From NCBI RefSeq assembly GCF_036669915.1, contig NC_089322.1, positions 1,808,501 to 1,872,500 on the forward strand: 64,000 bases of DNA, read 5' to 3'. This DNA is from Pocillopora verrucosa. Taxonomy: Eukaryota; Cnidaria; Anthozoa; Scleractinia; Pocilloporidae. Positions 1 to 11,269 of this stretch are shown piece after piece. Below the pieces are notes generated by a model. The model was given only the letters and a program-made list of their open reading frames with translations, made no database searches and was not told where the DNA came from. Both the position numbers and the translations under genes were made by a program. Each line of letters starts with the position of its first letter. The first letter of the stretch is position 1.

Positions 1-700
1 TTTAAGTTCTCAAAACTCCCGGTGTTATCAAGGGTAACCTGCAAACATCTGCGGGCTAATCAATAACTCTAAAGCCACCTCTGTTTTCGTTTTCATATTC
101 TGCTTCGACTAAGTTTTTTACCTCAAAAGTGTTAACACAAACTCGGTGCTTTTTGTTGTTTGTTTAATTTCCAAGGATATCGATCAATCCATTTTCGTTT
201 TCAGTCCACTCACTAGCTAATCATTTACATCGATTTTCTTTCCCTCGTAAATACTACCTCCTATTTGTTTTTCTGTTAGTGCTATTTTTAAGAAATTCGG
301 CGGAACAGTTGGCAGTTATGGGCAAAATTTACAAGGGAAAAATGAAACCTTTTCCGAAGCTTAAGTCCGCAACCACTGTTATTGATTTTAAATTCTGATT
401 TGAAACTAAGAGCGACGGAAACCTTGATGTGAATAAAATCTTGTGTCGTATCCTACTTTTATTTACATCCATAATTACAATTTCACTATCCATCGATGAC
501 AAAACCAGCTTTCTTGCTCAAATAAGCCTTTCCCTTCCACATTACAGATTGTTCGATTTATCGAGTACTTAAAATTGGAACCACGGGATTATTTGGCTGC
601 CGGGTCATATCACTAAGTTTATGTACAATCTTGTTTGTCCCTATTTTACTTTGTCGTAAACAAATACCGCCCATAGTCTTTGTAAGCCACACAGAGGCGA
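1..700. repeat. GPCR 3'-flank module A, first copy
   Basis: This is the downstream flank of the minus-strand receptor at 701. It opens with a phrase (TTTAAGTTCTCAAAACTCCC) that recurs near 7446, 39476, 44168, 51289 and 58590, each time about 0.8-1.2 kb beyond the stop codon of a minus-strand receptor. The stretch has no gene of its own. Module A is therefore part of the duplicated unit and not independent intergenic DNA. It may hold the receptor 3' UTR and polyadenylation signals, but I could not assign a definite site. Confidence 0.75.
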
Positions 701-1665
701 TCAGTTATCAATATGGACGACACTCGATGACCGGTTGTAATTGATCCGAAATGGCCGATTGCTGTTCCAATACATCTTTCGTAATATGTCTATGATAGCG
801 TGTCGAATGTGTCTCATCTTCCAGCAGTAAATGACAGGGTTCAAAGATGAATTCAGGAACACGAGAGTCAATAAGAAAAGAAAAAGTTTCTTTAAAACGA
901 TACTCGAGCCATAAAATTGAATAGTTGCAAAAGGGGCAAATAACAAACTAAAAACACGAGATATACGTGAAATATTCCAACTGTGTATTTAATTAGAGCA
1001 GTTAAGTTTTTTATCTCCTCAGACTGAGCTTCGTCTCGTATTTGCATGGACTGAATGTGATTCTTGTGCCATCGTACAGTTTGATATATCCTGATGTACA
1101 CCACGAGTTTGATAATAAAACCGAAAGCAACAGTAATTGTATTTATAAGATTCCAAGCACTAAGAAGCCCCCACAATGTAACCAAAGAAACAAATGCACT
1201 ATACACCCATATGCTGACCACCACCACAACAACACGCCTGTGAGACACGAACCCCTGGTATCTGAGATGAGGATGAACAGTTAAGTACCTGTCTACGCTT
1301 ACAGCCACAACACCGAGGAACGAGGCAGCTGAAAATAAACTACCTATAATCGTCCCCACTTGTTTAGGGATACAGCCAGGATTGTTTAGTCGAAGGCAGT
1401 TGATAAGGAAGAAGGTGTATAATGGTTGACTAAATAAACCAACAGCAACATCCGAGCAGGCAAGACTTAGCAGCAGAGTTTTCAAAGTTTTTGGCATTGT
1501 TGAAGTTTTGTGGATAGCGTAGATTGTCACAATATTCAACATGAAGGCGGTGTAACTGAGAAAAATGTTAAAGACACAGATGGCGATACAAGTCGAACGA
1601 AGATCTTCAAGTTCGGTGAATATGGGCAAAAATTTCGAATACTGGTTACGATACAATTTTTTCAT
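701..1665 (-). pseudogene. Class A GPCR, frameshifted copy
   Basis: This is a receptor of the local family, readable from an ATG at 1665 (it aligns with the start of the intact paralogs; an in-frame ATG three codons upstream also exists) to a stop at 701. Transmembrane helices 1-6 are in one frame, and TM7 with the NPVIY motif and the conserved C-terminal tail is in another. Aligned with the intact gene at 8392, about 10 bases are missing near 925-940, at the end of TM6, and this causes the frameshift. It has the only canonical DRY in the set (most copies have DRF), but it has lost the N-terminal Cys and N-glycosylation sequon that the intact copies keep. A lineage-specific shorter receptor is possible but unlikely, because TM7 is cut off in frame. 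Confidence 0.85.
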
Positions 1666-3439
1666 GATTTTCACTCACTTATAAATTATAGGGGCCGCTA
1701 TTTCAGATAAATAGTTTATGGGTTGTGATATTTTAGCAAGTCGATTTATCACAAGAAAATTAGCTTTCTCGATAGAGCTATCCAGTAATTTGGCAAATTT
1801 CTATTTTAAAATAATCGAACATGATAGACCGTCAAATCTACCTGCTTTGCACCGATACATTCAATCATTTAGGCAAAGTAAAAAAGAAGGTAAAAGTATT
1901 TACGTGCAATATGTCCAGTTCCTGAACTTTCGAAAGCATTTCTGTGGTTTCATTTGTGACGTTACTGCTTTTATTTCTGTCAAAAAGCGGAAAAAGGTAA
2001 CATTAGCCAAATCAGAGATTTCCTTCTAAATCTAACAAAAAAAATTGCATCAACAGTGTAGCTTGTATTTCCGATGGAAAAAAACAAACAAACAAACAAA
2101 GTTAGAGGAAAAAGGAATAATTAAGGGAGTTACGAAAGATCCAACGCAAAATATTTTTCCTGTATTGGGAAGCGAGAGTGCATGTAAATAACTCAAAAAG
2201 CCCGGTCGAAAGGGGTGGGGAGGGGTCGGGGGATTTTATTAATGTCACAATAAAATTTACCTGAACCCCTTATAATGCTCTGCATAATCTAGTACCCAGA
2301 TCCTACCGGGTTACTGACTGAAATGTGATCTTGCCCGTGAAAGGTCTGGTTACGAGACTAGCACTGCAGTATTCTGATGATCCCTCCCCTCCACCTTCAT
2401 TGACTTTTTATGATCTCCCGTCTACGGTAGTTGTATGCAATTACCAATATTGCAAATATATGCAAGTAATTCGCTTAATACACACAACAGCTAAATTTGA
2501 AAGAAGCAGAACAGCAAGTTTATTTTTATTACTGAACGACCACTGGCATTTTCAAGTGAAATATTAGCTTTGAATACATGTTTTCGATATTCTACCAATG
2601 TAATATGAATAACTAACCAGTCGAAAAAAACCGTACGGAGGGAAGAGGGGAGGGGAGGGGGCAGAGAGGGGAGGGGAGGGGGCAGAGAGGGGGTGAACGG
2701 GATAATTTCCGTAGTTCCCCCTTCAGACTCTGTTAGCAACAATTGATCCCTCATCTGTCCCCCAAGGGAAACGTGTAATTCCCTTCCCCCTCAAAAAAAA
2801 GGAAGGAAAAAAAAAAAAAAAGCCCTCCGACGCCATCCCTCAGTCGATAAATATAAATAATGACTGTTCCCCTAGATTTCAAATTTCTTCAAACGTAAAG
2901 CTAGCCAGAACTAAGGAGAAATATTCTTCACCCAAACAGGAGAAATTATTGGGACATAATTTCCTCGTCGGTTGTGTTTTTCCCGTACGTCGGTACCCGA
3001 GGTGCGGAATTGTATAAGTTACCAAAGTTTGAATTTTTCATAAAAACCCGGAAATTGAAGAAATCTATTATTTGTGAACTTTTTTGAAATAATTTTCTGT
3101 TGACTTGAACAAAATGCTTTACGAAAGCGACAACACGAGTGGCTTTAGTTCGACGTTTTAGTAATTATGCAATAATTATGTAATTATAATCGATATTTCT
3201 AAAGATGGTTCAGGCCTGTGCCAAGACGCCAGAAAAATTTCAGTACGCTGATCGATCTAAATGACGAGTTTTTTGGTAATTGCCTCCTTTCGCTTAGAGT
3301 AACTTTCAGGTTTCTGTGTTGAACAGTTCTTCTCAATTTCATGGAATTAAGAAAAAAGCTAGAATTAACATGTTTAACATGCACTTAAAAAACAAGCCTA
3401 GGGAGAAAACTGTCTATTTTAAAATACAATTGAACATCT
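1666..3439. other. Upstream flank, no gene recognised
   Basis: The first ~100 bases are the 5' flank shared by minus-strand receptors (the GCCGCTATTTCAGA phrase is also near 9369, 27710 and 53055). Around 2205-2340 is a degraded copy of a flank repeat (CACRATAAAATTTACCTG phrase) seen better at 28.9-29.4 and 62.8-63.1 kb. A purine-rich run, GGGAGGGG repeated several times, spans about 2638-2694. The short open frames here have no family resemblance that I recognise, and the region reads as non-coding. Confidence 0.6.
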
Positions 3440-3704
3440 TGACTGCTCACATATCTGTTAATTTGTCTGACGTAAGTTCTTCCTTTGTCATTGGTTTACA
3501 TCCCAAAAACCCATACCACCAGGAGAAGATGCCTTTTATTGAAGTTCACCACTTCTGGGAGGAAAGGTAGCATTTTAAGTTGAAAGTGAAATTAGCTCAA
3601 AAATTACTGCCCGAAATAAGGATAAAACTGTCCTGCTAAAGAATCGCAACACGCTCTGTTTGTCTGGAATAGTAGTTCTTATATTTTATGAGTGAGTTGA
3701 TATC
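3440..3704 (+). promoter_or_regulatory. Conserved 5' flank of plus-strand receptors
   Basis: About 260 bases before the receptor ATG at 3705 are closely matched upstream of the receptor at 33439 (33180-33438) and again at 12520-12780, where no receptor follows. Shared blocks include TTTTGGGAGGAAAGGTAAC, ACTGCCCGAAATA and TTTTATGAGTGAGTTGATATC directly before the ATG. That the block is kept up to the start codon suggests it holds the promoter and 5' UTR, but simple duplication also explains it. TTTTATGA is only a weak TATA-like candidate. Confidence 0.5.
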
Positions 3705-4676
3705 ATGAGCAATGTTATTTGCAACGATTCTGCAATATACCCCATATCCACTGAACTCAGAGATCTTCTTTCGACTTTTATCGTCAACTGTATCTTCAAC
3801 AATTTTCTTACTCACACCTCCATCATGTTGAATATTGTGACAATCTACGCTATCTACAAAACTTCGGCAATCGCTAAAACTTTGAAAACTCTGCTGCTAA
3901 GTCTTGCCTGCTCGGATGTTGCTGTTGGTTTGTTTAGTCAACCATTATACACTTTCTCTTTGATCAACGGGCTTCGATTACGCAATACTGGTTGTATCAC
4001 TAAACAATTGGCGACGATTTTAAGTTATTTATTCTCAACTGCTTCGTTCCTTGGTGTTGTGGCTGTAAGTGTAGACAGGTTCTTAGCTGTTCATCTTCAT
4101 CTCAGATACCAAGAGCTTGTGACTCACAAGCGTGTTGTTGTTGTGGTGATCAGCAAATGGTTGTACAGTGCATTTATTTCTTTCATGATATTTTGGGTGT
4201 TACCTGGTACTCGGCAACTTATTAATTCAGTTGCGGTAGCTTTGGGTTTCATTGTCACACTCGTGGTGTACATCAGGATATATTTAACTGTCCGACGGCA
4301 CAAGAATCAGATTCATTCTATGCAAGTACAAGAAGTAGCTCATTCTGATGAAATAAAAAACTTAATAATTATTATTAAATCCACAGTTAGCTTATTCTAC
4401 GTATATCTCTTATTGTTAATTTGTTATTTGCCTTTTTTCATTTGCTCGGCTCTTATTCGAATGTATGGCTCGAGTATCGCTTTAAAACAATTTTTTCTTT
4501 ACTCAATGACTCTCATATTTCTTAATTCATCTTTGAATCCTGTCATTTACTGCTGGAAGATGAGACACGTTCGACACGCCATTATAGACATACTGCGAAA
4601 GATGCCTTGGAAGAGAAATTGGCCATTACGGATAAACTACAATCGATCATCGAGTGTCGTCCATGTTGATAACTGA
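3705..4676 (+). CDS. Class A (rhodopsin-like) orphan GPCR
   Basis: This is an intact single-exon receptor of 323 residues that should sit in the plasma membrane and signal through G proteins. Visible landmarks are an N-terminal sequon (N7-D-S) next to Cys6, TM1 about 28-50, TM2 62-86 with LACSD (Asp71, position 2.50), Cys97 at the top of TM3, DRF (124-126) at the end of TM3, TM4 143-164, TM5 175-195, a CYLP (240-243) in place of CWxP in TM6, and NPVIY (278-282) in TM7. The second extracellular loop is very short and has no Cys, as in the melanocortin/S1P/cannabinoid group. That likeness is suggestive only, and the ligand is unknown. It faces the minus-strand gene at 8392 tail to tail across an inverted repeat. 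Confidence 0.93.
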   Translation: MSNVICNDSAIYPISTELRDLLSTFIVNCIFNNFLTHTSIMLNIVTIYAIYKTSAIAKTLKTLLLSLACSDVAVGLFSQPLYTFSLINGLRLRNTGCITKQLATILSYLFSTASFLGVVAVSVDRFLAVHLHLRYQELVTHKRVVVVVISKWLYSAFISFMIFWVLPGTRQLINSVAVALGFIVTLVVYIRIYLTVRRHKNQIHSMQVQEVAHSDEIKNLIIIIKSTVSLFYVYLLLLICYLPFFICSALIRMYGSSIALKQFFLYSMTLIFLNSSLNPVIYCWKMRHVRHAIIDILRKMPWKRNWPLRINYNRSSSVVHVDN

Positions 4677-6100
4677 TCCACCCTGTGCGTCTAACAAGGA
4701 CTGTGCATGGTTTGTTTACCACAAAGAAAACAGGAAGAAAGAACATTGTACATAAACTTAGTGATGTGACTCAGCAGCAGAATCATTGCGTATCCTGTCG
4801 AGTTTAAATACACAATACACCAAATTCTCACTGGAACGAAAGAGGACAATTAAACAGGAAAGTTGGTTTGGTTATCGATGTATCTCAGCTAATTCCTAAA
4901 TTAAACGAGCTTCATTTGCTTTTTACCTCAACCTAGTTATCTATTCTAAGGAGGTTGAAACAGAAAAATCTGTTTAGGCTCGCGACAGTACATGGCTCAA
5001 AACTTCGATAAGTCATTTTTTTATTTAGCCATATGTTGATCAGAGGGGAATTCCCTCGAAGCATCTTCAAAAAACTGCTATAACTCTAGTTTTTAATATC
5101 AACGTAATCATTTTTTTTTTCATAGAAGCATTACCCTAAGAAGGAGTAAGATAAAGTCCGCGAAGATAATTGCTCGTACTTAAATGAGAAAAACCTTTTA
5201 TGGGCATAGAGTTAAAAGCATCTGTTTGCGCTAATTGTAATGAATGGATCACGCTGTAAGCAGACATCCTGCAGAATTTTCCTTTCAATTTACCACTTTT
5301 TACTTCGAAGGATAACTTGTATTGCTAACATCATTGTGACAATGGGAACTATTTATATCAAAAAGAGTTTCATCGTTATTACTTTCGTTTGCACAAGTCT
5401 GACGATTAACAAGACTTGTTTGGAAAATAGGAAAACACAAAAAAAAAACCAAAATAGCTTTTGAGTAACGTGTTGTGACCGATTACAACGTTTTACCTAA
5501 TTTACTATTTCCGATGATATGGCATATAACTTTTATCTTAAATGACTGAATTTTATTGTGAGAGTTCACTTCTCGCGTGACCATGCTTATCGTGATAGTT
5601 CGTTCTTGGTTTATGATAATTTGCAGGAAGACTTAAGACATAATTTAAGTGGCTAAAAATAGCGTGTTGGAGTAGTATACGGTGCTCATCTTAAAAAACA
5701 GCCAACTCCTTAACTCCCCTATTAAAGTTTAATTTAAAGAAAGTTGAAAGCAAGCAGATAATGAGATTGGCAAAGATGATGCACAATTCTGACGATTAAC
5801 TAGGCTTGTTTGGAAAATAGGAAAACACAAAAAAAAACGAAAATAGCTTTTGAATAACTTAATGTGATCAATTGCTGCGTTTCACTATTTCCTACGGAAT
5901 TGACTATTTCCGATGATATGGCATATAACTTGTATCTTAAATGAATGAATTTTACTGCGACAGTTCACTTCTCTCGTGACCATGCTGATCGGGATAGTTC
6001 TTTCTTGGTTTATGATAATTTTCACGCACATTTAAGACATAATTTAAGTGGCTTATAATAGCGTGTTGGAGGAGTATACGGTGCTCATATTAATAAACAG
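4677..6100. repeat. Receptor 3' flank and module B
   Basis: From 4677 to about 4930 the DNA is a diverged, inverted match to the 3' flank of minus-strand receptors (it shares CATAAACTTWGTGATRTGA). From about 4975 a second module, B, begins (phrase ACAGTACATGGCTCAAA). Further copies of B are at about 30285, 34725, 36995 and 41850, with a fragment at 14260. No gene is seen. Module B typically links a plus-strand receptor to an inverted module A. Confidence 0.65.
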
Positions 6101-6170
6101 TCAACTCTTTAACTCCTCCTATTAAAGTGTAATTAAAGAAAGTTTAGAGCAAGCAGATAATGAGAATGAC
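5399..6170. repeat. Local tandem duplication of ~389 bp
   Basis: Two consecutive, slightly diverged copies start near 5399 and 5788 (CTGACGATTAACWAGRCTTG ... AAGCAAGCAGATAATGAGA). Only one copy of this block is present in the other B modules, so the doubling is specific to this unit. Confidence 0.7.
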
Positions 6171-7880
6171 AAAGAAGATCAATTTAGGGACATGGTATTG
6201 ATAGTAAGATGCTCGGGAATAAACAGCAAATATATATATATTATAACGATCATGAGTGAAGAGAATAAACTTCTAGCTCTTTCTTTAGAAGTTAAAAACT
6301 TTAAATGATTCCACGATGAAATGGTATAGCGTCACATCTGGAGCGTCACGTTTTTTCTCAGGAAGAGAAGAAACCAGGAGCACGTATTTAAGAGGGAAAG
6401 GGAAATTATTGTTTATCATTGTCTATCGAGTGAATGGAAAACGAAAATGGGCTGATTGATATGCTTGAAAACTAAACAAACAGCGAAGAGTATTTCGATT
6501 GCCTTTGGTTACACTTTTGTGGTAAAAATTTATTCAAAACAGAGTGCTGCATGCGAAAACGAAAGTTATTGATTAGTCTGCATATGTTTCAATGAGATTT
6601 TACATGACACTAGCTCACCGGGAATTTTATGAATTTAAAATTAAGTATGTTTTTCTTTGTAATCTCCTTTCGCTTAGACGCAATAGCAGATAGGTTTTTG
6701 AATTAATTTAACAATTCTTTCTAATTTCTAGACAAGTTCATGGGTCAGTTATGTAAAATATAGTCAAAAAGTTATTCTCGTTATAAAAGTTTGTTTTATT
6801 TGATAGATAATCGACGGCTTAAATTTCAGGATTATCCATTACGATTACGTGATGATTTAAAGATGTCTTTCAAAATCTGGGAGATTATTTGTAACAGCGT
6901 CGATTTTTCCTGGCTCCAAGGAAAGATGGAAGGGGTTTCAGTTGTCGCTAACAGAGTATTAAGAGGAGACTGAGTGACCTATTAACTGTCAGCTAGGAGG
7001 GAGGGGTGATTGGAATCTCATAGAATCTTATGGGGGGCTGTGTAAAGATTGTTGTGACTCGACCAAGATCCTCCAACACCCCCCTCTCCCCACAGGTGAC
7101 AAATAATGACCAGTCTCTTAGGAGGTAAATGACAGATGAATTATCTTTAATGGCTTTCTGCTGTGAACTCAGATTATACGCATTTACGAGGGTTTTCGAA
7201 ATATTCTCCGAGATTTTGAAAGGCATTTTCAAATTGCCACATAATCATCATAGATGTGCCCAAAATTTAAGCCGTCGATTACCTGTATAAACAAACTTTT
7301 GAACACTTTTATTTCGAAACTAATTTTTTCAATACATTTCATTTTATTGACCCATCAACTTGTCTAGAAATTGCAAAGAATTGTCATAATGATTTCAAAA
7401 TCTATCTGTTATTTGCATATAAACAAAAGAAATAACAAACTTAATTTTAAGTTCTCAAAACTCCCGTTATTATCAAGATTTTGTTTGTTAATTTTCAAGG
7501 ATATTGATCATACATTTTCGTTTTGAATCCACTCACTAGCGAATGATTAACATGGATTCTTCTTCCCTCGTAAATACTAGCTCCTGTTTGTTTTTCTTCC
7601 TGAGGGCATCACGAGACGCTCTCAATGTGACGCTATATCTTTTTATCATAGGATCAATTAAAGTTTTTAACTTCTAATGAAAGAACTGGAAGTTTATTCC
7701 CTTCGCTCATGATCAAACCTTATTTTTATTTGTTGTTTAGTCCTGACATTCTTACTATCCATACTATATCCCCAAATTGATCATCTCTCTCATTCTTATT
7801 ACCTGTTTGCTTGAGAAGTTCTTCAAATTACACATTAAGGGTAGTCAAGGGGTTGTCTGTCTATTAACTAAAGAGTAATT
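6090..7880. repeat. Large inverted repeat (palindrome 1)
   Basis: Module A in reverse orientation (about 6090-6895) faces module A in forward orientation (about 7195-7880) across a ~300-base spacer. Examples of mirrored text are GTCACATCTGGAGCGTCACG against its counterpart near 7600-7640, and AATCGACGGCTTAAATTT (6810-6835) against AAATTTAAGCCGTCGATT (7263-7280). Arms of 0.7-0.8 kb are diverged but alignable by eye. The structure joins the tails of receptors 3705 (+) and 8392 (-). The spacer is G-rich on one side and C-rich on the other. Confidence 0.8.
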
Positions 7881-8391
7881 TGGGAATTCTGCTTTTGAGG
7901 CAGAAGGATGGATGGCAAAACATTTCCTTCTGTTTTATTTGAAGCTGGCATGTCACTTAGTTGCCAGTACTAGTTTTAAGAGATTCGGTGAAATAGTTAG
8001 CAGTTATGGGCAAAATTTACAAGGGAAAAATGAAACCTTTTCCGAAGCTTAAGTCCGCAACCACCGTTATTGGTTTTAAATTCTGATTTGAAATTAAGAG
8101 CAACAGAAGCCTTGATGTGAATAAAATCTTGAGTCGTATCCTACTTTTATTTACATCCATGATTACAATTTCACTATCCATCGATGACAAAACCAGCTTT
8201 CTTGCTCAAATTAGCCTTTCCCTATCACACTACAGATTATTCGATTTATTGAGTAATTAAAATTAGAACTAAGCGATCGTTTGACTGCTGGATCATATCA
8301 CAAAGTTTATGCGGTACAATCTTGTTTGTCACTATTTCACTTTGTAGTAAACAACTACTGTATGTAGTGTTTGTAAGCCACACAGAAGGCA
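7881..8391. repeat. Remainder of module A
   Basis: This is the continuation of module A up to the receptor stop codon. It matches 44760-45260 and 36430-36928 (phrases TTTTCCGAAGCTTAAGTCCG and CACTATCCATCGATGACAAA). No gene is present. Confidence 0.7.
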
Positions 8392-9363
8392 TCAGTTATC
8401 AATATGCACGACACTCGATGACCGATTGTAGTTGATCCGAAATGGCCGATTGCTGATCCAAGACATCTTTCGCAGTATGTCTATGATAGCGTGTCGAACG
8501 TGTCTCATCTTCCAGCAGTAAATGACAGGGTTCAAAGATGAATTCAGGTACGCGAGAGTCAGCGAGTAAAGGAAAAGTTTCTTTAAGGGGATACTCGAGC
8601 TATAGATTTGAATAACAGCTATGCAAATGAAATAGGGCAAATAACACATTAAAAATACGAGATATACGTAGAATATGCCAACTGTGGATTTAATGAGGAC
8701 ACTGAAGTTGATCTCTTCAGAATGAGCTTCGTTTCGTATTTGCATGGATCGAATCTGATTCTTGTGCCGTCGTACAGTTAGATATATCCTGATGTACGCC
8801 ACGAGTGTGATAATAAAACTGAAAGCTATATTAATTGTACTTATAAGATCCCGAGTACCAAGAAGCCCCCAAAATATCATCAAAGAGGAAAATGCACTGT
8901 ACACCCATATGCCAATCACAACAATAACAACACGCCTGTGAGTCACAAGCTCTTGGTATCTGAGATGAAGATGAACAGCTAAGAACCTGTCTACACTTAC
9001 AGCCACAACACCATGGAACGAAGCGGTTGAGAATAAATAACCTAAAATCGTCCGCACCTGTTGAGTGTTACAGCCAGGATTGTCTAATCGAAGCCAGTTG
9101 ATCAAAAAGAAAGTGTATAACGGTTGAATAAACAAACCAACAGCAACATCCGAGCAGGCAAGACTTAGCAGCAGAGTTTTCAGAGTTTTTGGCATTGTTG
9201 CAGTTTTGTGTATGGCATAGATTGTCACAATATTCAACATGAAGGCGGTGTAAGTAAGAAAAATGTTAAAGACGCAGTTGGTGATACAAGTCGAACGAAG
9301 ATCTTCAAGTTCGGTGAATATGGGAAAAAACTGCGAAGACTGGTTACAAAACAATTTGCTCAT
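8392..9363 (-). CDS. Class A orphan GPCR
   Basis: This is an intact single-exon receptor of 323 residues, reading leftward from the ATG at 9363. It has Cys6 beside sequon N7-Q-S, LACSD in TM2, the TM3 Cys (in GCNTQQ), DRF at the TM3 end followed by LRYQELVTHRR in loop 2, CYLP in TM6 and NSSLNPVIYCW in TM7. It ends in the family tail SSSVVHIDN. One codon is missing in the third intracellular loop relative to the 324-residue paralogs (EEINF instead of EEIKNL). The gene sits between module A downstream and the conserved minus-strand 5' flank, with no intron. Confidence 0.93.
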   Translation of the reverse strand: MSKLFCNQSSQFFPIFTELEDLRSTCITNCVFNIFLTYTAFMLNIVTIYAIHKTATMPKTLKTLLLSLACSDVAVGLFIQPLYTFFLINWLRLDNPGCNTQQVRTILGYLFSTASFHGVVAVSVDRFLAVHLHLRYQELVTHRRVVIVVIGIWVYSAFSSLMIFWGLLGTRDLISTINIAFSFIITLVAYIRIYLTVRRHKNQIRSMQIRNEAHSEEINFSVLIKSTVGIFYVYLVFLMCYLPYFICIAVIQIYSSSIPLKKLFLYSLTLAYLNSSLNPVIYCWKMRHVRHAIIDILRKMSWISNRPFRINYNRSSSVVHIDN

Positions 9364-9560
9364 GATTTCCGCTAGGAGCCGCTATTTCAGACAAATACTG
9401 AATGGTTTGCGATATTTTAGCGGGCAAACTTCTCACAAGCCTTACTGAGGATAACAACGATAGTACCCTCCGTCATTCAACGTTGAAGTAAACAGTCTTT
9501 GGATCTCAGCAGATGGTTGCGGCCGGTGATGAGACAGGAAGCTACAAGAAAATGATTATA
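9364..9560 (-). promoter_or_regulatory. Conserved 5' flank of minus-strand receptors
   Basis: The ~200 bases upstream of the start codon recur before the receptors at 27682, 41543, 46237, 53040 and 60329 (phrases GAGCCGCTATTTCAGACAAA and ACAACGATAGTACCCTCCG). It probably holds the 5' UTR and promoter of this subfamily and differs from the 5' flank of the plus-strand genes. No confident TATA box is visible. Confidence 0.5.
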
Positions 9561-10049
9561 AGTCTTCCTTGATTACATCCATTCGCTTAACAAGTGTAAC
9601 TGCACGTTTGTAGAGCTCATTCAATTTCTCGTTCATGTTCTTAAGATTAAGCTCATTTTAATTGCCTTCGTTTATTTCAGTGTGACAGCTATGTTAACTA
9701 GGATATTAATAAAACATAAGAAAGCGCATTTCAGGTCTCATTTGGGAAGAAACTCATGGAGCTCTTAAAGTTTTCCTCGAAAACGTAATACGCGACGCGG
9801 TGACATACACTGAGCACGCTAAGTGCAAGACTGTGACCGCCATGGACGTTGTATACCCGCTGAAACGACAAAAACGCACGCTCTACGGTTTTGGAGGCTG
9901 AAGAATGAAGAACTTAGCAGAAGAATGAAGAGTTAGCAAGGGTGTAAAGGAAATACTGAAATTTTTTTTGATAGCCTCAAGGAGGCATACATACAACCAC
10001 GAGCTTCTTCGCAAATGAGACTTGAAATGCGCTTTTTTAATTAATTAAT
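9561..10049. other. Upstream flank without gene
   Basis: This contains the shared phrase around 9560-9660 (TTACATCCATTCGCTTAAC, also at 46.45, 53.25 and 62.7 kb). At about 9770-10020 is a block whose reverse complement recurs at 29980-30170 and, in part, at 53360-53440 (the GTGTATGTCAC / ACGTTTTCGAG phrases). I see no protein-coding signal. Confidence 0.55.
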
Positions 10050-10375
10050 TTCGCGGGACTTTAATTTCTCGATTTGGCCAAAACAAGAGATCATAAACTA
10101 TTTACAATCTCTTGGCCAAAATTATATATTAGAAGGAACTAAGTTATGCGAAATTTGTCAAAATATTGATCAGCAGGAACAAAAAATTAATTGACAAGTA
10201 TAAATAACTTGTCATGACGTTTTACAAAGAGTCAGATAGGAATACAATGGCACCTGTACGAAGCGGCACCACATTAGCGGTCACCCTGTTTTGGGCGGTC
10301 GTTTGTTAAAGTGTTGAAAATGGTATCCCTTAGTTAGTGTAATTTTCACCTCCATCAAGCGGTCACCTTTATTAA

Positions 10376-10580
10376 TCCTTTGACCCCTGGGAGTGACTAG
10401 CTTCTAATTTCTCTTTACAACATCAACCCTGCATCACACATTAAGGTTATGGGAAAATTGGAAATGATCACCAGATAAAAGCAGTTCTTTCTTGTTACGC
10501 AAATTCTCCTTGTCAGTGTCATTGGAAATGTATAGAGAACAGTATGGAGAATATGCATATTGATGTTAGGGTGTAAAGGA
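10376..10580. mobile_element. MITE-like insertion, imperfect inverted ends
   Basis: The left end TCCTTTGACCCCTGG and the right end TTAGGGTGTAAAGGA are imperfect inverted repeats. The paralogous sequence near 54705 reads through without the insert, which supports insertion into one duplicate. The inner text (TGACTAGCTTCTAATTTCTC) resembles the TTAA-flanked MITE at 13311, so both probably belong to one piggyBac-like non-autonomous group. Confidence 0.6.
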
Positions 10581-11039
10581 TTCAGCAGTGGCGGTCACCC
10601 TTTCCTGAGTCCAAGTAGCTTGTTGTTATCTTTACATGTCTATTTTGAGATCCATGTTGATGCTGTTCTTTCATTTTATTATTGGCTATTTCCTTGCTCT
10701 TCAAGTACCTTCATGATAACAACATCTCACTAAAGAAAAAAACTGACTCTCGTGTACTTGCTATTTACTTCCTCTTCAAGTACCTTCATAATAACAACAT
10801 CTCACTAAATTGAAACCAGCTTTAGTATTCAATTTAATCTCTTCGTCTTTGCTACTGCAATTCCTAAATACATTACGTCATTAAAAAATTGAACTGCACA
10901 ATAATTTTGGCCATTGGGACATGTTATTGAATCCCTGTTTACTCTATCGACAGCAAACCGCACAAAGTGCTTGTTAGCCGCACAGAAGATTTTAGTTATT
11001 GATGCAAAAGACACCTGAGGACCGATTTTAAATTACGCT

Positions 11040-11170
11040 GACCGATTTCATCTCCGAGACATGTTCCGCAGTATGTCTACGATGACGTGTCCAATGTGTC
11101 TCATATTCCAGCAGTTAATTACAGGGTTCAGAGATGAATTAAGAAATATGCGATTCAAAGAGTAAAGAAA
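11040..11170 (-). pseudogene. GPCR relic (TM7 and tail only)
   Basis: The reverse complement reads FLNSSLNPVINCW followed by NMRHIGHVIVDILRNM, which matches the TM7 and helix-8 region of the local receptors. Upstream helices are not recognisable. A duplicate relic is at 55400-55515. It is too short to be functional. Confidence 0.75.
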
Positions 11171-11269
11171 AAATATTGAGCTCATTTTAAATTTTATCCC
11201 AGAGTGACAGCTAGCTATGTTAGCTATGTGCTAAAATATTAATAAAACATACGTAATGGAACTTTTGGT

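Larger units (their letters stand above)
10050..11265. repeat. Segmental duplicate of 54395-55600
   Basis: This is a ~1.2-kb segment homologous in direct orientation to 54395-55600. Both begin with CGCG(G/T)GACTTTAAT, continue through TTTGGCCAAAACA and repeated GCGGTCACC motifs, and end with a receptor relic. This copy carries an extra MITE-like insertion (10376-10580) that the other copy lacks. Confidence 0.75.
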
